A stretch of 64,000 bases of DNA from Vesta saturnalis (taxonomy: Eukaryota > Arthropoda > Insecta > Coleoptera > Lampyridae): assembly GCA_036346205.1 (NCBI GenBank), contig JARFJB010002198.1:2537501-2601500 (forward strand), given 5' to 3'. Of the stretch, positions 23,400 to 34,300 are shown piece by piece (the first letter of the stretch is position 1; each line of letters begins with the position of its first letter). Both the position numbers and the translations under genes were made by a program. The notes beneath the pieces were generated by a model, which saw only the letters and a list, made by a program, of their open reading frames with translations, ran no database searches and had not been told where the DNA came from.

Positions 23400-26300
23400 T
23401 ATCATTGTTTACTTTTGACAGCTACTACTTACAACAAGTCAATAATAACTAGCACCATAGCAACAAAAATTAGGGGTTGCTATGTTACAAATATTACAAC
23501 AGAAATTTGTCTCAAAACTTACAGGGAATATGTTATTACTCGTTTTGGTCATCGTAAACGTTTAAACAGAATATACGAAGGCGAAAGGAAAAGCGTAAGT
23601 GATTAAGTTGTTTTCTACGATCATTCAGGATTTCAACATTTTGACCTAGATCTTTTACCACTAAATTCTGACCCCAGTGGCGCCTTATGGCATATGTTAT
23701 CGACTATGAGATTTATTGTAGAGTAAGTGCAAATTTGGAAACAATATTTCATATATTTCTTATCTTACTAAAACCCGCGGCTTTCTCTAGTGAGTTTAGT
23801 CGGCAACTCGCTTATTGTAATATTAATTGATCGTGTAATAAAATGCTCATCAGATTGAAAAAAAAACAATTTTCCAAAAATTGTTTTTCCGAAGTTTAAC
23901 TCGAGAAGAAAATATTTCTTCAGATTATCGTGTCTTAAATTTATATATTTTGTATACATTAATGGTACCCCTAGATTACTTTTATATGGTAATACTAATT
24001 TTTAAAGTATAATTTCAATAATCAATAATTATTTCTCCCACTACAACAGACAACCATAATTTACTGGGAAAATACCTAATCACAGTGACTTAAAGCAGCG
24101 GCGTAATGTACTACTTAGCCAAGGTGATATTTTTAGGTATATTTACACAAAATTCAGGACGCAACCAGGAATGTGAAGTAAAATAATATAAACAAAGTTG
24201 GGTACATTACACCTTTCAAGTGGATTATTAGACTTTTAAGACTAACTTAAAGGTACAGAATCCTACTTCTTACATAACTTTGCCTTTTATGGCTTTGCCG
24301 AAGACAGGTCAGGTCCTTTCCAGAGTTTAGGTAGGTTCATCCATTTTCTAACAACTATGCCCTATTGTTGCGGTGCTCTGCGAAAAGAGAAGAACTTGAA
24401 CCACTTCTGCAACGAATTTTTACTTTTGATTTATATCAAAAAATATGTACCCGCGTTTGTCCACACATTGCGCTATTTATCTAGGATGTCACGGTAATGA
24501 AAGTATCAATCGATCGATCGAAAGGCATAATATTTAAAATAACGTCACTTAATAGCCTTTATTATCGCCATAATACCATAATCGAAGTTGGACGCCTTGC
24601 AATTTTCATCACCTACTCACTTACCTCATAATTCATATTCGCATAACCCCACGCAGATTGAAATCATAATTCCTACAAGTGAATCGTTTCTCCAAAATTT
24701 TCAGCTTCAATATATTAACCTTATCAATTGCTCTATATTTGTATCAGTATGAAAATAACTTAAAAAAACCGTAAAATTGATTACAGTAATTCAATATTGA
24801 CTAGTGTAGTTCAAAAATCTGCCCTCTTTTATCAGCTGCGATTTCAAGGCGTTTATCTGAGTTTTTATAAATAATTAGCATTTATTGTAATAAATAAACA
24901 TTGCCAACAATTTTTAGTGTATAAAGTCAACACGCACAGGATGTATTTAAGTTTTAACCGTCAAACATAAAATATAATTTCCACACTCGTGACTTCGATA
25001 AACATTTGATTAAGACTCTCCATCAATTAACTTCTCTAAATTTTAAATAAATATTTTCACTGTTACTTATCTAGTCTGTAAATATTACATTTTCCAAGAA
25101 ACGCTAATTTCTTTAAACACGAGTGTTTTCGGACCTAGCAGAAAATTATTTCCCACTAATTACCTCAGAATTAGACTGTGTAAATAAGTCTAAATATACG
25201 AACGGTAGTTACATACAATTTATCATTTGAAAAAGAAAAACACTGTATTTTTTCATCATACTCATCAAAAAATTCTGCCAACGAAGGGTTAAAGAACCCA
25301 TCGAAATTATGCATTAAGTATCATGCAGTAACAGAACAGTAACTAAAGTAATTAATTATAACTGTGGAATTTTAAAAATATTTAGATCAGTTTAAATAAT
25401 TAATTCATATATTAGTTAAAAAGTATTACCAATTTTAAGTTAGTCGCAGAACATCCAATTATTCTGGAAACGTGTAATCATATCCGGAAATAATCGTTAC
25501 TGACATGCAATTCTGATATTCAAAAAAAAGTACGTCATATAAATTAAAGGCAATGCTGACCTGTATAATTTTAAACGTATTAAAAATTTAGAGTCATAAT
25601 TATCCTATATGCCTTGTCATTTCATGGTATTGTTTAAAAATGAGTTTTGAATTTTTATTTAATGGATGTCTAGGCTATTTGAACTTTAATTTTTCACGCT
25701 ACTTTATATTTAGATAAAGGACATATACATAAATTTATTTATTATTTCAGTTCAACTTTGTATATATGGAATGATGCCAGCTTTTTGCTAAAGCTCGATA
25801 GATTATACTAAATGTAAACTGCAATCTGCAATGGCTTTAATAGAATGTATCATCGTTTTTAATTTAAAATAAAAAGTGGCCGTCATTTTGTTAACGATTT
25901 TAATAACGGCTATGTATTTTTTTTAATGCATCCTCTGGGATTTTTATTATACGAACTCGAAAAGCAATTTAAAAGTTTGATACTTTTAATTATTTTAAAA
26001 TAAGAATGCTCTTACTATAGTTATTCACAACAAAAGATTTGGTAGCACTGTTTTTCAGTTCCACTTATGATTTCTCTAATCAAGCTGTAGCATTTATGTA
26101 TTTGTATATTTCAGCTATTATTTTGCAAGATTTGTAAAAAGATTATCACATTAATTTATGTCGTTTACTTTTAAAAAAGTCATATTTCAAATGTGTAAAA
26201 TTTTGTTGACAAGTAAATATTAGATTGGGAAATTTTTTGTAATTTATGTGGAGACGTGACCAGTGTTAAAACGCTGTAATTATTATTAATTTTCCGTATG

Positions 26301-26600
26301 GATTTTTGTGTTCCACTATTTTTCTTGTAAGCACTTCGCCAAGTACGTCTTTTATGGTGTTGTGAAAGATTCCTATTGGCAAACGTTATACATTCTACTA
26401 CGACAATGGTAAAATAAACTCTTTTGATATACAAGTGAAGTTTTCTACAAAAAAATAATTTCCTATTATAAAAAATGTTAAATGAAGTGGTACTTTTAAA
26501 ATTGCATAGATATAGTTTATTTACATATTGTACGATTTTGAGAGAACTAGTTGGTTTATATTTTAAGTAGAATATATTACAATTAAAATTTGAAACCTTA
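23400..26600. other. No recognisable feature
   Basis: AT-rich sequence. The longest frame (26608-26180, minus, 142 codons) is dominated by N, K, I, Y and F and has no motif, so I take it as chance. No repeat shared with the rest of the window. Confidence 0.45.
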
Positions 26601-26614
26601 AATAGCATTATTTC

Positions 26615-26724
26615 AAAAATTATTATTAATTTTTACGAAATACATAAACAAAAAGTTTACCTCGAGTGGGATTTGAACCTACGACGTGTACTTTACCGCT
26701 CTAAGCAACTGAGCTATCGAGCCC
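26615..26724 (-). mobile_element. Short tRNA-derived SINE (about 110 bp)
   Basis: Read on the minus strand. gggctcgatagctcagttgc contains an A box (tagctcagttg), and ggttcaaatcc at 26679-26669 is a B box, together the internal RNA polymerase III promoter. The spacing between D arm and T arm is about four bases too short for a working tRNA. The T stem has one mismatch, and only four acceptor pairs can form, so it is a tRNA-like head rather than a tRNA gene. A 45-bp T/A-rich tail follows. The same tail and part of the head occur at 68-134. Confidence 0.7.
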
Positions 26725-26799
26725 AATTAATGTAAATTTTGTCTTTATGTATGTATCATTTTTTTTATATTTTACATACAACACAAATCCTCGTGGCAG

Positions 26800-27235
26800 A
26801 AGTGAAATTACAATACTCAGGAAGTAGGGAATTTTCATCAGTACTTGTGAAATAAAATGATAATGTCTTACAAACGTTTGTAACAAACAACCTTCTACTA
26901 GTTAAAGTATGGCCTTTTGCAGTTACATCTCTTGAAACCTTGACCACCTGTGATTGAAGATCTACTGACATACTCACAAAGAGCATCCTTGTGAAATGGC
27001 AAACTAACTCTTGAATGCTTTTGGGCCTATGGTGCTTCCTTAGTGCCAATCTTATACATCTTGCCATCAGCATTCGTCTGCGAAAAGACTAGGAATGTTC
27101 CTGGAATCTCTTCTACCATGGTCGACGGAGGAACCCCTATTTTTACAGTATCTCGAAACTCCGATTTATATGTCTTATCTTTTTGCCTGGTAGTACAATG
27201 CACTTTTCCCTCCTCTTCTTTATAACGTTGATGGT
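26800..27235 (-). pseudogene. Cysteine-rich C-terminus of a transposon-like protein, degenerate
   Basis: Minus strand in shifting frames: DGKMYKIGTKEA (about 27070), SLPFHKDALCEYVSR, SSITGGQGFKRCNCKRP (about 26965-26915), and FHFCHEDLCC (about 26805-26776). This is reminiscent of the GGQG.K.C.CK...C...C.C...G..CNS.CH tail seen in many insect integrase-derived (KRBA2-like) proteins. The family name is from memory of the motif layout and is tentative. No integrase core is visible nearby. The SINE lies immediately downstream. Confidence 0.4.
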
Positions 27236-27299
27236 AGTATAGGTAGGAGCGATCCTAACCACATAGAGAAAGAGACTGAAAGATAGTAAATTACAATAA

Positions 27300-27742
27300 G
27301 TATGAGAGAGAGAATGTGTGAAGGGGAGAGCCTAAAATTCATTGACCTTTTCAAGGTCAAAGTTTATATTCATATTCTTACATATCTAAACATAGAACTA
27401 GTTCCTAGAAATGCCAAAGTTTATTGACCTCTTCAAGACCAAAGTTCATTGATATCTAGGGGTATCATATTACAATATTTAGAAAGTAGAAGTAGAAAGT
27501 TGGTATATTCCTGGAAACCAGAGAAAGAGAGTCCTAAAGCTCAGACATCTTTTCAAGACCACACTTCATTGACTCCAGAGGTGTCATTACAATACTAAGA
27601 ACCTTAGATGTAGAACCAATTCCTGGAAAGACCAAAGACTTTTTCAAGACCAAAGTTCATTGACTTCTAAAGGTATCACCACAGTTCTTAAAAATTTAAA
27701 AATGAAACAAGTTCTTAGTAATACCAAAGTTCATTGACCTCT
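27300..27742. repeat. Tandem repeat of about 105-bp units
   Basis: Four or more diverged units. The marker ttcctRgaaa-type block occurs at 27402, 27508, 27620 and 27712 (last one ttcttagtaa), a spacing of 106, 112 and 92 bp. Within units, caaagttcattgacctcttc and the nearby ggtatcat-type block recur. The array stops where the 0.2-kb direct repeat begins. Confidence 0.75.
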
Positions 27743-27955
27743 TGCGCTTTCGTGGGTTAACCCAAACATAAAAAAGACTGTACGACAGCAGCAACTATAC
27801 AATAAAGGATAACAGGGCTCTAAGGAAGGTTGAAAAAAGAAATTCGCAAATAATAATATTTGTGTTTAAAAAACATTGTCGTACCTCTATCATGGAGATG
27901 TATTGTAAAGTAGCTTTATGTGAAAACACCCACAAATACAAGCTCCCAGCCCCAA
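27743..27955 (+). repeat. 0.2-kb direct repeat, left copy (LTR-like)
   Basis: Matches 28831-29036 from the palindrome-containing cgtgggttaacccaaacata to ctcccagcc, with several small differences. It starts TG and ends CA on this side. No primer-binding site or polypurine tract was recognised, so the LTR reading is only a possibility. Confidence 0.7.
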
Positions 27956-28830
27956 TCTTTCAATATAAATGCGGTATTATGATTAGACACTCCTACGTTG
28001 TTAATTAAATACAGATCTATATCTGTACTTTCAATGTTAAGTAAGTATAACCCCATTGCGCACCTTGAATATACATTCTTCGTCAGCTTTATACAGATTT
28101 ATCGAGTTCCGCATTAAATCACGCATTGCTGGCCTTAACATATGTACAACTTTTGAGCATATTTGGCACGCCACACTCCTTAACGAGCTTTTGGCCAACC
28201 CTCAAAGCTACGTGCATAGAGTTTAAATTTTTATTCAATCGAAGCATTTCGATGAACACTCCTCTGGTAAATCCAGCAGTCCTTTAAAAACAGTATCTGT
28301 ATCCGCATTATTCCTTCACATAAACACTTACCCTCTTCCACCAAAACTCCCATTCACATCTATCCGTACACTACCGAAACTGTCTGCACAAAACCCGAAC
28401 TGGCAAAAAGCTTGATTCGTTTGATTGATGTCGAATTTAAACAAAATTTCCACTGATAAGTGCCTATTACCGCTCTTCTACCACGCCTATCATTCTTTAG
28501 ACTATCAAAAAGCACGCTTTCTGACTCATTAATGATCTTAGTCTCACAAAGAATCTGCCTGATAGTAATTATCGTCTTTTTATGAGTGATCCCTCATATC
28601 TATCGCTATCGGCTTTTACTTCTCCGAACTGCACTCCATAATCAGTCCAAGCGAGTGATTCGCTCATTCTGAACCCATAGGCAGCGCGGCTCCAAGGATC
28701 GAAGACTATACACTACGATAGCTCGTTTGTTCGAAGGGATTCCGATTAGGGAATTTACTACACGTCGGTTCTTTTACAAACCTTTAAATCCCAAATCAAA
28801 CATTTCCGTTACACTCTTTCAGCAAGTTTT

Positions 28831-29036
28831 GCACCTTCGTGGGTTAACCCAAACATAAAAAAAGACCACAGCAGCAACTATACAATAAATGGTAACAGGT
28901 CTCTAAGGAAGGTTGGTAAAAAGAAATTCGCAAATAATAAAGTTTGTGTTTAAAAATATTGTCATACCTTTATCAAGGAGATGTATTGTAGCATAGCTCT
29001 ACTTCAAAACACCCACAAAGACATGCTCCCAGCCTT
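28831..29036 (+). repeat. 0.2-kb direct repeat, right copy (LTR-like)
   Basis: Second copy of the repeat at 27743-27955. The roughly 0.88 kb between the two is non-coding and unusually rich in C over G. The pair could be a small non-autonomous LTR element or two independent insertions. Confidence 0.7.
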
Positions 29037-29559
29037 AAAGGGCAATTTTCACGTTCCAGATCAATAAACATCCTTAGGTCACATTTGGTGAGTTTTCACA
29101 CGACGATATCGTAACACTGTTACAGGCTTAAAGTAAAGGTTAACGTTAAGGTTAATTATGCCCCCCCCCCTCTAACATTTTGAGTTGAAGGGTGCTACAT
29201 TTAATTACAGGCAGCTTAAGATAAGGAGGTTGTTATTCCGGCTGCTACCGAAACAGAGTATCTTTGCCAGCACAGTGCTACCACTTCATAAATAGGCTTA
29301 TTTCTCTAAAATTTTATATCAATGAAAAATTAGAGTGTGGCCGTGTCCTGGAACTCCCAGATCTTATAGCGTCTTCAGTTCTCCTTTTTCACAACAAGGC
29401 GAAAAAAGAAGAAAGTAAGTAAAACAACCATGGCCGAATGAATCGTACGGTTACAGACCATTGCTTTAGATATGCACAGCCTTGCACCTAGTATAGAGAG
29501 ATAAATCAAAATTAAATATTCAAAACAAATTCTCCGTTCTCCAGTCCGCACGCATATGC

Positions 29560-29680
29560 AGGCGCTCGCGCGTGTGTACGCGAGTGTGTATGTATGTGCA
29601 TGTGTCTGTGTGTGCGTTCGTGCATGTGTGTATATGTGCGCCTGTGTGAGTGCGTCCGAGAACACGTGCACGGGTATGTC
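29560..29680. repeat. GT-rich low-complexity tract
   Basis: Imperfect (GT)n with C and A interruptions. Open frames across it are artefacts of the repeat. Confidence 0.8.
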
Positions 29681-29803
29681 TATATGTATAAGACCGGTAC
29701 CTGCTCTTTAGGAATCAGCTGCACCACCTTGAGAGGTACAAGAACTACAAAAGTAATATTCAGATCCTGGTGGTTCATCTAAAGCACAATAGTTGTAGTT
29801 TTA

Positions 29804-30440
29804 CGGGTTAAGGTTAGGGTTAGGGTTAGGGTTAGGGTTAAGGTTAGGGTTAGGGTTAGGGTTAGGGTTATGGTTAAGGTTAGTGGCTAAGGCTAAAGCT
29901 AAGAGTTAAGGTTAAGGTTAAGGTTGAGGTTGAGGTTGAGGTTGAGGTTGAGGTTGAGGTTTAGGTTAAGTTGTTAAGGTTGAGGTTAAGGTTGAAGGTT
30001 AAGGTTAAGGTTAGGTTAAGGTTAAGGTTAAGGTTAAGGTTAAGGTTAAGGTTAAGGTTAAGGTTAAGGTTAAGGTTAAGGTTAAGGTTAAGGTTAAGGT
30101 TAAGGTTAAGGTTAAGGTTAAGGTTAAGGTTAAGGTTAAGGTTAAGGTTAATGTTAAGGTTAAGGTTATGGTCAAGGTTGAGGTTGAGGTTGAGGTTGTG
30201 GATAAGGTTATGGTTGAGGTTGAGATTGAGATCGAGATCAAGATCGAAATCGAAATCGAAGTCGACGCCGACGTCGAGTTCGAGGTCGAGGTCGAGGTCC
30301 AGTTCGAGGTCGAAGTCGAAATCAAAATTAAAATTAAATAATTTATATTAACGTACCACATTGTGAAGCGGAATCGGAATCGGAAACAGAATGGGAATCG
30401 GAATCCGAATCGAAATCGCAATCGAAATCAAAATTAAAAT
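29804..30440. repeat. Drifting hexanucleotide array starting with TTAGGG
   Basis: About 640 bp of six-base units that change stepwise. TTAGGG with occasional TTAAGG runs at 29804-29880. TTGAGG dominates near 29925-29965. A long TTAAGG run spans about 29998-30150. Then TTGAGG again, then GATCGA/GTCGAG variants to about 30320 and ATCGGA variants at 30369-30425. A block of about 40 bp (atcaaaattaaaattaaat and the following attaacgt-type sequence) occurs after each of the last two parts, at 30322 and 30426. The long open frames here on both strands are products of the repeat, not genes. Confidence 0.9.
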
Positions 30441-30674
30441 TAAATAAATTATATTAACGTATCACATTGTGTTTTCACTGTAAAATAACACTCACATTTA
30501 TTAACAAAGTTTAGATCTAACTGGATTTTTAATGCATGTCAAGTTTTTATAAGTGAACGCTATTATCAATTTCAAATTAGGTTTTTCACAACTTTACACT
30601 GACATGATAGTTTGATTAAGTATTCTTAAATATGCTCTTGGTTTATGACATTTTTCACTGTTAGCCTTCCACCT

Positions 30675-30970
30675 TCTGATTTGTCATTTTCAAGGCAGTT
30701 TAATAATATTTAATTTATTAAGGATCTAGTTATTCTTTACTTAAATTGTAAATTGTTGACTTTATACGTTTGTCAAACTGTTAAATTAATAATAGGCTTA
30801 TGCTTTCAATTTTATATATCATAAAATTATTTCAGCATCTTAAACATATCTGAAAGATTTTATTGCTACTGAGGACGATAACTGTAAGACTTATCGAAAC
30901 ATTTAGATTTGTATAAAGATAAATACAAAAATACACTATTAAATACCAAAAAAGCTAAGTATATTGATGA
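30675..30970 (+). repeat. Dispersed repeat, copy 2 (best-preserved hairpin)
   Basis: Starts with the same gatttgtcattttcaaggc block as copy 1 and ends at aaaaaagctaagtat (30945-30959). Between them ctgagga at 30869 is followed by the perfect six-pair stem cgataa/ttatcg around a nine-base loop, then aaac. Unlike copy 1 it has no SINE inside. Confidence 0.6.
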
Positions 30971-33900
30971 GTTAGTGATTAGTTACTATTTATGTTCCCA
31001 AGATTTTCTACAAAAATAAAACTGGAGAATATGTAGTAAACGATGTAAATTATTACATTCATTCTCTATCATTACATAAATATTGAAGGCTAGGAAGATT
31101 ACTTTTCTAAGCAAACAAAGCATTTAATATGTATATTTAGAAAGTTTGTAGAACGCGAATTAATTTTTCACATAACAGTGCAATTGATAATTTTTTTAAT
31201 TTTATAACACATGATGTGTGTATTTGTAATTGTCCCATTCCTCATCAATGGAGGTTTGTTACGAATTTAACTCTATCATAAAATTTTTACGAAGCAATAA
31301 TATGTTTTTCTGAACATACAAACCAGCGATCATAAAAAAGTGAATACATATGCGATGATAATATTGTTTAGTAGCCTTTACTATAATAACTTTTAAAAAA
31401 TGAATCCAAACTGTTCAAAACTCTTGTTTGAGACTAGTGTATGGAATAAGAAGGGGTTGCCAAGTTTCTCATACACTACAAAAAACTGGTTGGTTGAACA
31501 TGGCACACATGCGATACCTACATGCTATTTTCACTTTTAAACAGATAGTAGACAAACAGTCTATCGAAAGTTATAGTTTCGGACGGATGTTCATAACATA
31601 AATATAGGAAGAAAAAGTAAATACATGTTTACAATCCCACATCATACAACGTCACTTTTTAAGTGAATTAGCCAATCACGATTTGAAAAAATTCAAGTTT
31701 ACCTTTAAGCGGTATTTAATAACCATACAAACGCAGTAGAATAAAAAAAAATGGCATAAAAAAAGAGTGAGCTGGTCCTACATTGAATTGGCTCGAGCAT
31801 TATACTATGTTGTTTCATATTTTGGTTTTGTATTAAACTTTCAATGAAATTAGCTGTAAAGGTCCGAGTAGAATACCAGATTAGGTTTAAACCTAAACAA
31901 TGTGAACTCGCACCTATTGTAGTATTTGCATAACTATAATGTATACTTCTTTTTTGTGTTTTTGAATTTGTTTGTCTTATTTGCAATGCTATAATAAAGA
32001 CCATTATTGTTATTACACGTACGCACGCACGCACGTACGCAAGCACCTACGCACAGACATCCTGACCGATCTTGGCAAAACTTTGCCAAATGTTGTAAAA
32101 TAAGTTAATAAGTGGATTTAGCGTTAGTGAAAAAAAGTGGATTGCATAATCTTCTGTACCTACATACGTATCTGTAAGTTGGAAAGTAATTATATATTAG
32201 ATTTACATACAACTTTTGCATTCTAATTTATTTTTGTGAAAAACTGGTAAAAAGATACTACTTGTTGAGCGGTTTCAAAATTTTTATAGGAAGTTGCCAG
32301 AGTTTATAGTCGATTCGATCGGTAAAGAGGGTAGTTTGTAAATATTCGGGAGTATAAATCTCATATAAATTATTAGATTAAAGTTTCATATTAGATTTAA
32401 TTTGAATTTGAATTTGAATTTAATTTAATTCTTGGATGTATAACAAATTGTCACGTAAAATACATTTTATCATTTAAGATTGTCTTCTTGGATATTTTGA
32501 AAAGAAGCGTGTTACCGCAAGGTTTCAGAACGGAAGAGTTATTCTATTAGTGATTACGTCGTAATCGAGCGCTAAATTTGAATTGCAGGACTATCCTGTT
32601 TTACAGTCTAATATATTGATCCCTAAGAACATGTGCATACGGCTCACTTTATCATAAATAAAATAAGTATTGCCTCTCTCCGATATCGAAACTCCGATCT
32701 CTTATCACAAGACAACAACCGTTCAATAAAATACCGTAATCTTTCTATAATTTAAAATTAAAAAATTGTTTACGAATGTAACGATGTCCTTCGTTTTGCG
32801 GTTGGCACTTCTGAATGTGTAAAATGCGCGTTACGATCCGAAGCTTTGACAAGGAAAGAGGGGGGACGCGTAATTCCGGATATCAATATATCACCATTCG
32901 CCACCAAAATGTTGAAAGAAGAGAGAAATATATCTTCTCTATCTGTCATATTACGGAAGGCGGAGGATGCCACCAGTGCAATGGCGACCGATTAGTATTT
33001 GGTCCAATTTTTTACGGAGGTCTGAAATGCATGTTACGAGTCCCCTCGCTTTCCTGGTCAAAGATCCGAAGTCAGCTGGGCCTACTTATTCCTTTTTCCT
33101 TGTACTGTACCTGTGGTTGATATTTGTTCTATTTTTCGTTTTTTTTGTAGTTTTGAAGTTTTTTGAATAATTTGTAGGAGTTATATTTAGTGTTAGGTTT
33201 CTTTTATTATTGTACAGTGTTGGTTTGTTAGATTTGTTTAATTTAATAATAATATTTTAATATTAGTAATTTAGGTTAGGACAGTCGTTGATTCTTTATT
33301 ACTAATTTTCTATAACTTCTTACTTCATTTTCTTTATAATCTGTAATAATTTCTTCTTTTAGCTCTTTATTTAATTATCTATTTGTTTGTTTAACCGTAT
33401 CTTTTATAATCATCCTCATCCAAATCACATTTTCAAAATCGGATTCTGCTTTGTTTGTAAGGTAAGGAAATGAAGTGCAGTGCTAAAAATCCTTTTCAAT
33501 ACTGTATTCGGTAGGTGATTTTCGCCCGATTGTAGTCACACCCACAAGAATGGTTGTAAAACGTTTACCTTTTTAAAAGACGAAAATCTAAAGAAAAAAG
33601 TGGGAAAATTTGCTACGGTCAGTTGAAATTGGTACTATGGAAGGTATGGATTGATTACTATCGTTTTTCTATTGCAGAAGAGCAGACCGTCAACCCAACA
33701 GATTTTTTGTAGTGTGTTCATGCCATTTCGTGGATAAGAGTAATGAAAATCTTCCTTGTTTAAACGAAATAATTTCCGCTTTTCACCACCTGCTCCAGAA
33801 ATTAAAAAAAAAGCAAAAAAATATTTCAATGTAAGTACCTTATTGCTCATAAAAGTGAGATATGGTGTTGAACAAATTTTTGTGGGTATTTTGATTATAA

Positions 33901-34171
33901 ATTGTAATTTATTAAAATTATAATCACGTGTTATCAAATAAAAAATAGACTGGTTATTTGAAATTTATTTATGCTTGCGAATATATTTTGCAATTTATTG
34001 GTCAATTAAAGGCATTTGACCTAAAATTAACCAATATTGTGTTACGCATTTATTCACAATTCGCTAAACATTTAAAATTAGTGTGCTGAATTCGCCTGTT
34101 GCCGGAGATATCTTACAATTACTGCTATATTTAAACTTTTTAAGATAAATGGTGAAAGTTTTACTGAAACA
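30971..34171. other. No recognisable gene; short (CGCA)n and a GC-richer patch
   Basis: Contains an imperfect (CGCA)n tract at 32019-32053. A GC-richer patch at about 32790-33120 has overlapping open frames on both strands, but none matches a known protein. Segment 33440-33930 also has weak coding-like stretches that I cannot identify. Confidence 0.4.
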
Positions 34172-34300
34172 ATAAAACTCCATGATTAGAATACTTAGCT
34201 TTTTTTGTTCTTTAGTGGTGTATTTTTATATTTATATTTTACATAAATTTAACGTTTCGATAACAATTACAGGTCTCGTCATGGTCGTATCTTCATGAAT
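34172..34300 (-). repeat. Dispersed repeat, copy 3 (inverted)
   Basis: On the minus strand, atgacgagacctgtaattg, then ttatcgaaacgttaaattta, then after about 45 bp caaaaaaagctaagtattc. It matches the 3' half of copies 1 and 2. The copy lacks the 5' gatttgtcattttcaaggc block, so it is 5'-truncated or diverged there. Confidence 0.6.

Noticed and set aside
26180..26608. 142-codon open frame on the minus strand as a host gene
   Set aside because: Composition is what AT-rich DNA gives by chance (N, K, I, Y, F), with no motif, domain or splice support.
26655..26724. A functional tRNA gene on the minus strand
   Set aside because: The spacing between the D and T arms is too short for an anticodon arm plus variable loop, the acceptor stem does not close, and a related copy at 68-134 has a target duplication. 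It fits a SINE head.
27743..29036. A complete LTR retrotransposon
   Set aside because: The interior is only 0.88 kb, with no gag or pol relic, no recognisable primer-binding site or polypurine tract, and no matching short target duplication. Kept only as LTR-like repeats.
29971..30421. Long open frames of alternating Leu-Arg on one strand and Leu-Thr on the other
   Set aside because: Direct translation of the hexanucleotide array, since any phase without a stop stays open. No start context or neighbouring gene.
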